Source: Scleroderma bovista (lineage: Eukaryota > Basidiomycota > Agaricomycetes > Boletales > Sclerodermataceae). Taken from it: a DNA stretch of 64,000 bases. The position numbers and the translations under genes were made by a program. Positions 36,401-49,648 of the stretch are shown one piece after another. A model generated the notes under the pieces. The model did not search any database and was not told where the DNA came from. It was given only the letters and a program-made list of their open reading frames with translations. Every line of letters begins with the position of its first letter. Within the stretch, counting starts at the first letter, position 1. The stretch covers positions 186,001 through 250,000 of the forward strand of contig JAYMGJ010000098.1 of the NCBI GenBank assembly GCA_037178675.1, written 5' to 3'.

Positions 36401-37885
36401 TGGAAAGCTCAAGCCATACATCAAAAGAAGCAAACTCGAAAAGAAGGTTAGTCAGTATTTCTATCTCGCATATTGTTTGCCTTATACTTCTTCAGGCAAA
36501 AATTGATGAAGAAATGGCCAAAATTTGTGTAGAGGTTGGAGTTTATCTACCTAGTAATCCCGATGGGCAGGTCGTGGATATCGACAAACACTCTGGTCGG
36601 CCCTTACAGAGTCACGCCAAAGTTGGTTTCCCTGAATTTGTTAGACTGGTTCGATTAACTATTATTGAAGGCGCCATTCATGGCAGCATTCAAAGTGCGG
36701 AAGACACGCGTTATGGTGGACACGAACCCCGAAGCGTTGCTCGAAAGCAACGGAGAAGAGAAGTACGAAGAATATGATGTCTGGCAGCAAGCCATCTTCA
36801 AAGTCGGGGATGATTGTCGTCAGGATGTGCTGGCGCTTCAAGTGATCGCTATGTTCAAGAACATTTTTACCAGCGTCGGTTTGACACTGTACCTCTATCC
36901 GTATAGAGTCACGGCTACCGCTCCAGGCGTAAATATTCGAGCTTTGTCTTCAAACCTAGAGACTCATGGATTTCAAGTGCGGTGTCATAGATGTAGTACC
37001 CAACTCAACATCACGAGATGAAATGGGACGAGCCAAGGTCAATGACCTCCTTGACTTCTTTGTATCTAAATACGGGGGAGAGGACACCGTCGCCTTCCAA
37101 AGAGCACGGCTCAATTTCATTCAGTCGATGGCTGCATATTCGGTTGCATGCTATATTTTGCAGATTAAAGACCGGCATAATGGCAACATCATGATTGGTG
37201 CGGAGGGACATATAATTCATATTGGTTAGCTCTATATTTTCTTGTTGATGCGAGCATCACTCATTCCCTCACAGATTTTGGATTTCTTTTCGATATAGAT
37301 AAGTTATCCGTCCCTCTTACATTTATTATTATGCTGATATTATTCTTTGCATATCCACGTCCAGGGGTAAGTCATTGTACATCTCTGGGGACTTTGGTCT
37401 CATGAGTCTGATATAAGGGGGTTAAATTCGAGCCAAGTTCCTTCAAGCTCACCCATGAGATGGTAGTTCTGATGGGTGGTCGATATTCCCAAGGATATGA
37501 ACTATTCCAGCACCTCACTGTCAAAGGATTCCTTGCCCTCCGACCACATGCTGATCAACTGGTTAGCACCGTCCAACTGATGCTTGGCACGGGGTTGCCA
37601 TCTTTCAAAGGAGAGGCTACGATCAAAAGACTGAAAGATCGATTTGCCTTGGGCTTGAATGAGCGCCAAGCGGCCGAATGGATGATGGGTGTTATCCGGA
37701 ATGCCCATGAGAACATTCGAAGTACTGCTTATGACGAATTCCAACGCGTAAGTTATTTTCCGTTTGAAGATAAATACCGTTTACTAACATGGACCAACAG
37801 TTGCAGAATGGTTCGTCCTGATTTATCAATACTCATTGAGACTTTCTTCACATATTCATATTCCTCAGGCATCCCGTACAAGTAG
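30424..37885 (+). CDS. STT4: Phosphatidylinositol 4-kinase STT4 (PI4K type III alpha)
   Basis: Large lipid kinase that makes PI4P at the plasma membrane. About 25 exons, product near 2,000 residues. Exon 1 is only ATGGATTG, spliced to HSLELNIRQHILSDLAALTHDP. An early 58-nt intron (30600-30657) resolves an apparent frame change. The long helical-solenoid N-terminal part is typical of the family. The PIK accessory domain lies at about 35980-36250. The kinase domain covers about 36600-37800: IFKVGDDCRQDVLALQVI, GVIDVVPNSTSRDEMGR, the catalytic loop KDRHNGN (37170-37187) and HIDFGFLFDI. GVKFEPSSFKLTHEMVVLMGG follows, and a tiny last exon ends LQNGIPYK at 37885, matching the usual C-terminus. Directly after DFGFLFDI the frame stays open for 21 hydrophobic codons (37298-37360) before PGGVKFE, which is unusual. 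Confidence 0.94.
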
Positions 37886-38163
37886 CATCCAGGATCTGAT
37901 CGTTTCATATTCGTAGGACATTTCTATGTTGGACACTACCAAGGAAGAACCAGAACCTTGGAACCGATATGGTAGTTTTATCAGATTACAAACATAGTCC
38001 TATTGCCTGGGCTGGGTGCAGCCCCACGAGGCAGGCGGTTTGCCACATATTGCCCTTACTTGTCACATATAAATCATGTCTTCGCACTTTGGAAACTTCT
38101 CCCAACCCTCTTACAATTCTCATCAGTCATCATCGATCTAAGCATCTGCAAGTCGACACAATC

Positions 38164-41100
38164 ATGGCTACGGAGTTCGACATCTGGAATTTGGACAGGA
38201 AAGCAACAAAGTACACAGTCACTAAGCGCATTGCGGAGGTCCTGCACCAATGTCCAGGTCCATTCGTTACTGACGAAGACCAACGCCTACCAAATTTCGA
38301 CGTGAAGCTGGGTGAGGGAGTTGTCGGCGGGAGTAGAAACAATGGTACCGGTACTCTCACCATGACCAAGGAAGTCGGGAAAAAATTCTATCGCTTGTAT
38401 CGTCAGGGCGAGATCGTAATAACAGTCGAAGGCAGGGCGTTGAAGTTCCGTCACAGTGACAAACCTATTAGGAGAGACTTGACCCTCACACTTCAAAAGG
38501 CCCCGTTTATCGACCCAGACATCGAAAAAGAGCGTCAGGAGAAACTTAATGCTCTTCAAAGGAGTTTTGTTGTTGCAAAAGTTCAGATCGGTTATTCTCC
38601 TTCAGTTGTTCAGTTCTCCAGTGGATTGACTCCAAAGAACCTTAGGCACCTATTATCGCCTAGCCAATGCACCTCAGCGCTCATTCTCAGTGGAATGGGA
38701 GCAAGACCTGACGCGACTTAGCTTAGCGAGGCTCCTCTTCGAATACGACCACAAGCTCATGCGGATTCAGGTATTGCAATGCTTCCCTCCGAGGTTAACA
38801 ACTTTTACGATATAATACTCCAGATAGGTGACCCTATGGGAGAATCTACTCGCTACAGCGTCGTGGTCAGATTTGACAGGATCCGCAAGCTTGCTATTGG
38901 CCGGGACTACGGTAACCCATGTCCGTCAAGTATCTATCCTGTGATCGAACGGCTAATCTGTAAGATGGCAGATATATGTTTCGATTTGTCGACACCTCCC
39001 GTCTTTCTAAAGGAGGACATATACCGTCCCGAAGACAGAGATTACGAGACAAGATATCGTGAACGTGTCTGTGCCCTGAATGATCGTCATGCTGCCGTCG
39101 CTCCATATGCCCACCATCTACGCATTGTCCTCTTTGACGACGGTGATGGTTATAATGGCGAGGTTCTCGACCGATTTGCCCATTTCTGTAGCATCGCTGG
39201 CCTGTACCGCCCTTTCCGGGGCGTGGAGATAGACGCAAGCTGCCGAAAGTTTTTCAGTCCAAGGGAACTTACCAACGTGGCCAAGTGGCTCAGAGAACTG
39301 CGCACGAACTGGCGCGTCGCTTTCCAGATCGAGGCTCTGCTGCGAAATGGCACAGCAAATACGGTTGAAGTGCTTGAGCTTAAACCTAGAGTCGACGAGC
39401 TTATTCGTCGCCACAAGGATATTGCAGGGGAGATCATGCGTTATTTCGCACAAGCCGCAGCCCACCGAGATCCGGCGCAGCCACTGCAGAAGTGTTTTGA
39501 AACAGTTCTGCAGAAGAAGCTCTCAGGTCGTCGGCGATTGGGCGGTCACGACGGCCGTTTTTTTTGTCACCACGTGACATTTACTCCAACTCGACTTCTG
39601 TTAGAAGGACCCAACATTACCCAATCCAACAGGGTCATTCGGGAGTACCGCGGCTACGAAGACTTCTTTCTCCGGGTGGATTTCCGGGATGAAGACCGTC
39701 TGCAGTACAGATGGGACAGGGACGTCGATGCCACGTCTTATTTGCAGGGACGGGTTGGGAGGGTCCTGAAGGATGGATTTGAGCTTGCTGGGAGATCCTT
39801 CGATTTCCTTGCATACTCACAATCTGCTCTCAGGTCTCATGCAGTTTGGTTTGTTAGTCCCTTCCACCACCATGAAAAAGGGTTGGTGACAATGGAGACC
39901 ATACGTGCTGGACTCGGAGATTTTCATGAAGTCATTTATAGCCCTTCCAAGTTTGGTGCCCGGATGGCGGTGGGTCAAGAACAGAGCGTTCATACCTATT
40001 GCTGACAATCTTGTAGCAAGCCTTCACCTCCACCGACCCATCTGTTAGGATTGAACAGCACCAATTCAATGAAATGCCCGATATCGAAGAAAATGGCATT
40101 GTATTTACGGACGGCATCGGAACGATATCCCAGGAGCTATCGACCATGATATGGGACGCCCTTCGCAAGAACTATTCGGATGGCGGTGTAAATTCTGTCC
40201 AACCCAGTGCGGTATGTTATGGTGAAAGAGTCGCTTTCCTTTCAAATACTTACCACTTCTGCTGTGGTATAACTCCAGTATCAGATCCGTTTTCTTGGCT
40301 ACAAAGGTGTGGTTTCGGTGGATACTACATTAGAGGGTATACGTATGTGCCTCCGTCCATCCATGAGAAAGTTTAACGTACCATGGAGCGACGGCGCGGA
40401 GATCGAGATTGCCAATGCTGTCGCGAACCCAAAGATTCCCCATTTAAATAGGTACTCCACACCTCTCGCTTCACATTTCAAGTAACACTCAGCATGCCAT
40501 AGGCCCCTTGTCATGGTACTGGAGGACCGTGGTGCCCATAGGCAAGCATTTTTAGACCTTCAAGATGAAATCGTTTCAAAGACCAGGAGAGCTCACGAGT
40601 CCGTTGAGATGTTTGTTGGCTTATTAGAGGCGCATAACCTCTGCCGGGATTATTGGCTTGCTGGCATCCTGAGGAGGCTGAACGCACTGGGGTTTGAATT
40701 GAACCCGAATCCTTTGCAGATACCGCTGGATACACCTTTCCTTGCCCGTATACGGTCTTGTGCGATTAATCACGTTTTGCGCTACGTCAAGTACCGTGCT
40801 CGAATTCCTATTCCGGACAGTTATATGTTGGTCGGTGTTGCTGACGAGGGCCCGGCTTATGTTAAGCAGGGACACATGAACGTATATTGTCTCCCGCAAG
40901 GAAAAATATTTGGTGTGCCTGTCAAGTTGGCTCTTATTCCTGTCACCTTACTTTCTACCCACTAGCGTGCATTCAAAACCCAGGAGAAGAACCCAAGTGG
41001 ATCAAGGGAATGTGTCTCATCTCCAGAAGCCCTGTCGTACACCCCGGTGATGGTAGGTACACTACGTGTTAAATGTCCATTTCTCCTTATTTTATCCAGT

Positions 41101-42431
41101 ACAACGGGTGTACGCCATCGGAAAACCACCTGAGGATCAACTTTGTCTATTTGCTCACCTTAGAAATGTTGTCGTATTTGCAGCGACCGGTGTGTCATAT
41201 TTACCTGTGTTTTCTTGCGGCTTTGTGAATATTTTCTAGGAACCCAGTCCCTACCAAATTCTCTGGGAGGAGGCGACTTGGATGGGTGGGTCTACTGGAA
41301 TTCCCTGAATAGATGCTTGACTTGTCCGTGCACAGAGACACGTATGAAATAATCCAGCATGGGCCGCTTCTGGTGCCAGAACATCACAATCCAGCATCGT
41401 ACCCCGCCTCAAAGCCATTCAAGTTGGACAGAGAGAGTACCATAGGCGATGTCTGCGATTTCATTGTCGAATACATCAATTCTGATGTCGTGGTATGGTA
41501 ATCTCCCGACCAATTGATTTCACACTCTGAGCATCGGTGTTCGTAGGGTTTGGTGTCTCAGAAGCATATAACGATAGCAGGCAAGTTAAAACTTCCACCT
41601 TTCACAAATCCATTTTATTTATTATGCACCAATAGATCAGTCGAGTGTGAGTTCATGACCTTTCATTTTTGGACCAGCACGTAAAACATTTCACAGGACG
41701 GAACTTTGGACCAAGCATGCCTCAAACTCGCCGAGATGCATAGTCAGGCGGTCGACTATCCCAAAAACGGCAACAAAGTCAACATTTGGGATATGCCACG
41801 CCAGCTTATCCCATTCAAACCTGATTGGTCGGAACAAGAACAACCCAATTCACAGAAAACAGACTATTACGAATCTTCTCGGGCTCTCGGATACATGTAC
41901 CGTAATATCAAGCTAGAGGAACTTCCCGACTCTCCTTCCGGTGCGGAGACAGTTTCGAACAACCCCATCTCAAGGACCCTGCACCCAATCGTTCAACGTC
42001 AGCTTCGAGGTCAGTTGTACCTGAGTGACCGAGATCGGATAGACTCGGTTTACGAGGGATATCGCGGAGAGCTCACATACATATCTACCACATTCTCACT
42101 TTCCAACGCTCCACTACGCGAAGAAGAGCTAGTGGCTGGGACCATTTTGGCAAATTGCTCGAATGAAAGATACAAGAAGGATCGTGTTTATGCGATGAAG
42201 GAAAGCCTGTCGTTCCTTGTCAAGGGCACCAAGGATGAGTTGATCGGGGGACTGGATGAGGCAGCAATAAAGGAGAAATTGGCACGTGGATGGGATGTGT
42301 GGAACTATAGCATGGAGAAGGCTTCAACCGCTGAACCCGAAAAGCTTTTTGGACTACGCAGCTTTGGTTTTATAGCACTTGGACTTCTTTTGGATTGCCT
42401 AGAGAAACTGGGTAGTTTGCCCCCCTTGTAG
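38164..42431 (+). CDS. RNA-dependent RNA polymerase, QDE-1/RDR family
   Basis: Cellular RdRP of RNA silencing; it makes double-stranded RNA from single-stranded templates for Dicer. About ten exons, roughly 1,230 residues. Start at 38164 (MATEFDIWNLDRKATKYTVTKRIAEVL); an upstream in-frame ATG has no supporting conservation. Family motifs: EWEQDLTRLSLARLLFEYDHKLMRIQ, HHVTFTPTRLLLEGPNI, GRSFDFLAYSQSALRSHAVWFV, IVFTDGIGTIS, QIRFLGYKGVVSVD, IPIPDSYMLVGVADE, CLISRSPVVHPGDVQ, and the catalytic loop GGGDLDGD, split by an intron (about 41264-41340). The last of these holds the three metal-binding aspartates, so it is probably active. The C-terminal helical part ends at TAG, 42429-42431. It lies 278 bp downstream of STT4 on the same strand, with nothing notable between. 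Confidence 0.95.
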
Positions 42432-42650
42432 TGTTACTTCGTGTACCAGTGGAGGTCGTGTTGCCTTCAATTGTATAGTAGCATTTCCATCAATTAGGTG
42501 TTATATATGTAATGTTATGCCACCAAATCTACGTATGAGCCCCGATTATCAGTATATATGTACTGTCTGTGGTGCTACTAACCGCTCAGTACTTTGGCTT
42601 TTTGGCGTAACGGTAGGCAGTCTCTTACACCAGTGCAGACCCCTGAGTTG

Positions 42651-43287
42651 ATGTCCTCGGCTCTATCCGAACCAACCAATTTCTTCGCTAACAGGTCTTC
42701 GCTATCTAGCACCGCTCAGATACCATGGCCACAGGTGAGTGTGATCAATAGTGTTATTATCAGACAGTCAAGTCCAACCGTGTTCAGAACACAGCATAGT
42801 AAATGAGAGGACACAGCAGAGGGCGGAGCGTCCGTTTGGGTCCAAGCTTAGTTCTGCTTTCGCAGATACCCGCGCCACTTCATATCGCACTGTACAGGAC
42901 GTGCAACAATATGCGTAAGTCCTATTATTATCCCTGCATTACTGAAATTTCAATGCTGCACCAGTGATGAGATCCAGAATGCTCTGTCCCGCTTGGAGGA
43001 GCACCACCTCCGCAAGCAAGATACTCATCAAGCCATGATGGCACAGATGAAGGCGAGCCACGTACGAAGAACATCTAATATAACCCCGCACACCTACTGA
43101 CTACCTTGCATAGGAACAATTTAATAGCCTTGTTTTAGCCAGTACATCCACCCTGAATCGACTTACTGCTCAGCGGACTCAGGTAATACAAGCTGTGGAG
43201 GATACTGGTATAAATTCCACTGCACAATCGACCTTGCAGCCTAATACATGCTAATTCTGACAGCACAAAGTCAGTCAACAAGAATGA
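42651..43287 (+). CDS. Small coiled-coil protein, unrecognised
   Basis: Four short exons can be joined with GT..AG introns: MSSALSEPTNFFANRSS... to IPWPQ; QRAERPFGSKLSSAFADTRATSYRTVQDVQQYA; DEIQNALSRLEEHHLRKQDTHQAMMAQMKASH; EQFNSLVLASTSTLNRLTAQRTQ. A last exon probably ends HKVSQQE-stop at 43287 (an alternative acceptor gives a different short ending). The protein is about 120-130 residues with a heptad-like helix in its second half and a Ser-rich N-terminus. I recognise no family. Coding status is supported by consistent splice sites and the helical composition only. Confidence 0.5.
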
Positions 43288-43526
43288 AAAAGGTACGCAA
43301 GAACCTGGTAAAGAATGCCCAGCGATGGTCAGATGAAAAGAGGGAACAACAAAGGGTTCGGCCATCAGATCCTCACCAACTTGCACGCTGACACTGCATC
43401 GTTTACCACAGCTCATGACTGACACGACCGCATATATTAAACACTACAAGTCTCTTATTGCTGCAGCATGAAGATAACAAAGCTGGCGGATACCATACGG
43501 TCTACGCAGTCCTGTTCTGTTTTATA

Positions 43527-45021
<1,495 letters not shown>

Positions 45022-45611
45022 GGCCAGTTTGGACACAGGTCCGGCGACGCGGGCAATGTTCGATATCCCGGGTCAGCAGGGCAAGGGATATGCGGTCTGA
45101 AAAGGTGGGGAGATAACCAATATGGACGCTTGCTACTTGAACTAGTAAGTAAGTAGTAGTTAGTACTTGAGTTTGCTTGTAGCTGAACGCTTGCCCTAAA
45201 TGAAGGATTCCAACCCTTAATAAAGTGTATGCGAACTTCATGTTGAAAATTGTCCCCTCACGATTTGGCAACTCGTCGAGCTGGCAATGCTCACCCTTGA
45301 TGATCTGCATCGAGAGGCCCTCGCAGGAGATGAAGTAATGGTGCAATGGCATGGTCTACACCTCCTGTATCTCCCTACTGCGTGCACTTCCACTGCTGTA
45401 GGGTTCGTTAGCGTGGTGCACATCGATTTTTATGTAGGGGTTTGCTTCTCTAGCCATGTCGGACGTTGCAACGAATGAATATCTATTTACTGGAATATCT
45501 TCGAACCTTCAACTCGGGTCGAAATTGATTCAGTATCTTGTACTTGTTCCTTTTCAAGCATATAACATTGGGTGCTCGTTCAACTTGAAGATCCCTTCTT
45601 CGACCCTAGAC
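45022..45611. other. Divergent promoter region between the glutaminyl cyclase and DOA1 genes
   Basis: About 590 bp between the two start codons. Short ORFs occur on both strands, but none has splice support or a recognisable family. I see no strong motif beyond AT-rich stretches, so it most likely holds the two promoters and 5' leaders. Confidence 0.5.
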
Positions 45612-48600
45612 ATGCCTTATAAACTTTCAGCAACGCTATCGAACCACTCATCTGACGTATGTTTGACATCCAATACTTTCATCCCGTCGATTATTTACCG
45701 GATGACTCTCTTCCGTTAGGTTCGTGCTGTCGTTTCGCCTTCGGATGATTTGATCCTCTCTGCGTCGCGTGATTCCACTGCAATTTCATGGCTGAGACAA
45801 TCGCCATCTTCATTTACTCCCGCCTCCGTCATACGAGCAGGTTCAAGGTTCATCAATGCAGTGGCTTATCTTCCACCGACATCGAGGGCCCCTCAAGGTA
45901 CACATCAATTTTCAGCCCCAACCCATGATTGATTGCTCGTGTATCCCGACCATGAAATAGGATATGCTGTGGTAGGTGGACAAGACACCGTCATCAACGT
46001 CTTCGCTCTGGATTCCCCAACTAAAGTGGAGCCAGAATATACACTCATCGGCCATAGCGACAACGTCTGCGCTCTCAGCGTGAACGCAGACGATATCATC
46101 ATTTCTGGATCATGGGACAAGTGCGTTATTCTCCGTTCCGATATTCAAATCCTCTCTGTAACCTTTCGCAGGACAGCTAAAGTCTGGAAGAGTTTCGCCC
46201 TGCAATATGACCTCAAAGGTCACCAACAGTCAGTCTGGTCAGTGCTAGCTATCAATGCAAAAGAGTTTCTGACTGGTAAGTCGTATGTTAATCGCCTGCG
46301 TTCTGATTTTCAATCCTTTCGTTCTGTCATAGCTTCTGCGGATAAAACCATTAAATACTGGGTCCAACATAAAGCAATGAGAACATATGAAGGTCACCGA
46401 GATGCTGTCCGAGGGTTGGCGCTAGTTCCTCACGTTGGCTTTGCCTCGTGTTCCAATGATAGGTTCGTCCTCGCCGCTGGGGGTCAGACATTTTCTTATT
46501 TAATTTCAGCGAAGTCCGAGTGTGGACAATTGGAGGCGACGTTGTTTATACGCTATCAGGACACACGTCATTCGTATACAGCGTGTCTGTTCTACCGAAC
46601 GGTGATCTAGTTTCTGCAGGGGAGGATCGTTCTGTACGAGTTTGGCGTGGTGCGCTGCTTCGTCTCATAGACCGCCTCTTTCCTTACTGGTGGGACATCT
46701 TCCGATAGATGGCGAATGTTCTCAGGCTATTGTCCACCCAGCCATTTCAGTATGGGCAATATCAACGATGCCAAATGGCGACATCGTCAGCGGATCTAGT
46801 GATGGGGTCATTCGGGTCTTCAGCGAATCTGAGGAGCGCTGGGCCACCGCGACTGAACTCAAGGCACTTGAAGACCAAATTTCAAGTCAATCTCTTCCGT
46901 CGCAGCAAGTTGGTGACGTCCGAAAGAATGACTTGCCCGGGACCCAAGCCCTTTCTCTTGCAGGTATTGTTCTAATGTTCGCATACGGTTGTCTTTGACA
47001 TCTCCTAGGTAAAAAGGCAGGGGAAGTAAAAATGGTTCGGAATGGAGATGTTGTAGAAGCACATCAGGTAGGTCTTGCGTTGCAGATGCATATCAGGTAA
47101 ATCCTGAAATATTTTCAGTGGGATAGTTCGACTTCTAGCTGGCAAAAAATAGGCGAGGTCGTGGATGCGATTGGCTCAGGACGTAAACAGCTCCACGATG
47201 GCAAGGAGTATGACTACGTATTTGACGTTGACATCCAAGAAGGCGCCCCTCCATTGAAGCTACCTTACAATGTTTCTGGTGTGGTATTTTTGACCATTTG
47301 ATATCTGCATAGGTGCTCAAGAAATTGTTCAGAAAACCCTTACGCCGCTGCCCAGCGTTTCCTTGAACACAATGATTTGCCTATGGGTTATATCGATCAA
47401 GTTGTGAAGTTTATAGAACAAAACACTGCAGGTGTAAGGCTTGGTGATGATGGCTATGTTGACCCGTTCACAGGTTGGTTCTATGATAAAGTCTTGGATG
47501 CTAAAAAAGATCTTGATTTACAGGAGCATCTCGATACCAGCCAGCAGTGCAATCCGCTTCGAATACTTCAGTGTCGTCTTACGCGGACCCTTATACCGGT
47601 GCATCCCGCCACATCGCACGAGCCACTTTTCCATCCACTGCATCACAGAATGTTGATTCAACCTCCAAGATCATTCCATTCGTTCGTGCATGACTATGAC
47701 TTATGAACTGGCCGCTGGCGCTGACGCTCCTGCAGTCCCAACCTATATCCTTCAAACAAGCTAATGTATCTGCAATGCAAGCCAAGATTTATCAATTTGA
47801 CGAGGTCCTTCGCAATGAAATAGTGAGACATCCCGGTTCCCGCTGAGGTGTGCTGAATTTGGCATCCATATAGTCCACAACAGCTCTCGCGATGGATCCT
47901 GAAGAAATGATCATGATCAACGAGGCATTCACGTATCTCTCCAATGCAACTACTCCCCCGTCTTTGACGCGGACTACGATTAGATGGAGCCATATTGAAA
48001 CGATCATGCAAATTTTGGAGAGGTGGCCTGTCTCTCAAAGGTTTCCGGGTACGCATTGCATGTATTCAGTTTGCAATTCGAAGGTCTGTTGACATCTCAT
48101 GACAGTCATGGATCTTAGTCGTTTGGTGACAGCACACTGTATGGATATTTACTCTGGTCCCGGTGACCTTGAAAAGTTCTTCAGTTGCCTATTCAGGTCA
48201 TCCGACTGGACTTCTATCATCTCAGGAAGTGAGTCGATGACCAAGGCGCAGGAAGCAAATGTACTACTCCTTTTCCGTGCTATTGCCAATTCCTTCCAGG
48301 ACGGAACACCCTTGAGTGACATGGAGTGGATCAAACAAGTGAGTATTTTCTCTTTTCCTCATCCACTTGTTCAACTTGTTCCCAGATTTTGGGGGCATTG
48401 GTACGGGCACCACATTTACTTCTCACCAAGTCCCACCGGTTAGCATTAGCCTCCATATTGTTCAAGTGAGGGACCAGAGTATTCATGTAACATGTGTGAT
48501 CTGATGGACTCCTAGTTTTTCATGTATCAGCCTGAAAGGCGCTGTGCCTACAGATGTCAGGGTATTGCACCTGACAGCAATCTTGCAGGTATGGATAACA

Positions 48601-48916
48601 GAGTTGTGGGGGATAATAACATTATCTGTTACAGCTGTTAAGATCTCCAAACGATGACCCAGAAGTTGCTTATCGGGCATCTGTTGCTCTCGGAAATATA
48701 GTAATCGTCGTTTTTTTTTCTAATGAATGATGTGTACTCACTTATTCTTTACCTTTACCTTTTGCAAAGCTCTACTCGGACAAAACGCGAGGCATGCCGA
48801 TAGATGGGCGGTCCCCGTCACCACCTGAACTCAAGGGTGCCGTTGCTGCAGTCAAAGCGGCGTTCTCGGACCGAAGGATAAATGATGTTTACGGAGAAAT
48901 CGTCGCTCTCATCTGA
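45612..48916 (+). CDS. DOA1: DOA1/PLAA-family ubiquitin-binding WD40 protein
   Basis: Cofactor of Cdc48/p97 that binds ubiquitin (yeast Doa1/Ufd3, animal PLAA). Start at 45612 (MPYKLSATLSNHSSD), which matches the family N-terminus; upstream in-frame residues are not conserved. The N-terminal seven-bladed WD40 propeller spans about 45612-46850: DVRAVVSPSDDLILSASRDSTAISW, GGQDTVINVF, GHSDNVCALSVNADDIIISGSWDK, GHQQSVWSVLAI, SADKTIKYW, GHRDAVRGLALVP, GHTSFVYSVSVLPNGDLVSAGEDRSVRVW. The PFU domain spans about 47010-47400 (VKMVRNGDVVEAHQWDS, WQKIGEVVD, DGKEYDYVFDVDIQEGAPPLKLPYN, VVKFIEQNT). The PUL domain follows from about 47730 (FKQANVSAMQAKIYQFDEVL, LLLFRAIANSFQDGTPL, RSPNDDPEVAYRASVALGNI), ending at TGA 48914-48916. 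Confidence 0.94.
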
Positions 48917-49098
48917 ATAGACCGTGTATGGATTCTGGGATGCACTGTCGACCACAGGATAGAGGTTTAGGGGCTTGGGGTGTAGTGACACGAATAGGTA
49001 TTTTTTGGTCAATAGTGCCCGAAGGATGTGGAATTACTACATATGTCCGCTATCTGTGCCACTCGTCGGATACCCTCAGCGGTATGGCAAGAGAGGAT

Positions 49099-49122
49099 CC
49101 ACACTGGCTAGTACCAGTGTGG
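49099..49122. repeat. Perfect 9-bp inverted repeat (hairpin)
   Basis: CCACACTGG, a 6-nt loop (CTAGTA), then CCAGTGTGG. It lies in the GC-rich noncoding block. Confidence 0.8.
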
Positions 49123-49552
49123 TGCTGCACGGGGACGAGAAAAGTGCTGGCGCGCTCCCGAAAGGGACGTTCTCGCCCGGCTGGCCTGTGGGAACAGCCT
49201 CGCGCTGTTGGCTTCGCTGACAAAGAAGCCTCCTTGTCCCCACCCGCCTTCACCCAGTTTTTCAGACCATCCTTGCGTCGGGTCGCTGCCAGCTCACACG
49301 CTTCGGCCTACTCCCCTCGTATGTGGTAGATGGTAGTTCACCTAAACAGCCCCGGAAGGGCGGCGGTCGGGGTAGCGGTTTAAGCCCCCTGACGAGAGCT
49401 TTCGCAGGCTCGAAACCGCACGCCCAAACCCGCCCCTTTACCTGTCCCTGTGTGTACTGTACGCGGCCCCGATCTTAGGAGAGGGGCGTCCGACGGACAC
49501 GACAAACAGATTTGATTGCCCGGGATACCTCCCTTCGCACACAGACTATACA

Positions 49553-49573
49553 CTACCCCCCGAAGGGGGGTAG
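49553..49573. repeat. Perfect 9-bp C6/G6 inverted repeat (hairpin)
   Basis: CTACCCCCC, loop GAA, then GGGGGGTAG; one further A-T pair extends it. Read on the minus strand the loop becomes TTC flanked by C and G, close to the stable C(UUCG)G tetraloop. It ends 76 bp before the phosphatase start codon, so it could also lie in that gene's 5' leader. Confidence 0.8.
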
Positions 49574-49648
49574 TCTGGGCATCCTTGGTGGTGCTGGAAT
49601 GTGTAGAATTCACTGTATCAAACACACAAGATCTGGCTCTGAGTCAAG

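Larger units (their letters stand above)
49040..49600. other. GC-rich noncoding block rich in RNA-like helices; candidate structured RNA locus
   Basis: Lies between DOA1 (ends 48916) and the phosphatase gene (starts 49649). No ORF here has a recognisable family, and the block is visibly more GC-rich than its flanks. On the plus strand it holds a 9-bp perfect hairpin (49099-49122), a 9-bp long-range stem (49131-49139 with 49233-49241), two GNRA-capped helices (TCCC-GAAA-GGGA at 49156-49167; CTGT-GGGA-ACAG at 49186-49197) and a T5 run at 49258-49262. Further on are CCCCG/CGGGG (49350-49354 with 49368-49372), GCGGTTT/AAACCGC (49375-49381 with 49413-49419) and a 9-bp hairpin at 49553-49573. This pattern suits a Pol III transcript such as an RNase P, MRP or SRP-like RNA, but I could not match conserved cores of any of them. 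Confidence 0.35.

Noticed and set aside
45287..45478. 63-codon plus-strand ORF upstream of DOA1
   Set aside because: The family start of DOA1 is MPYKLS at 45612; the upstream ORF has no homology and ends before it. It could at most be an upstream ORF.
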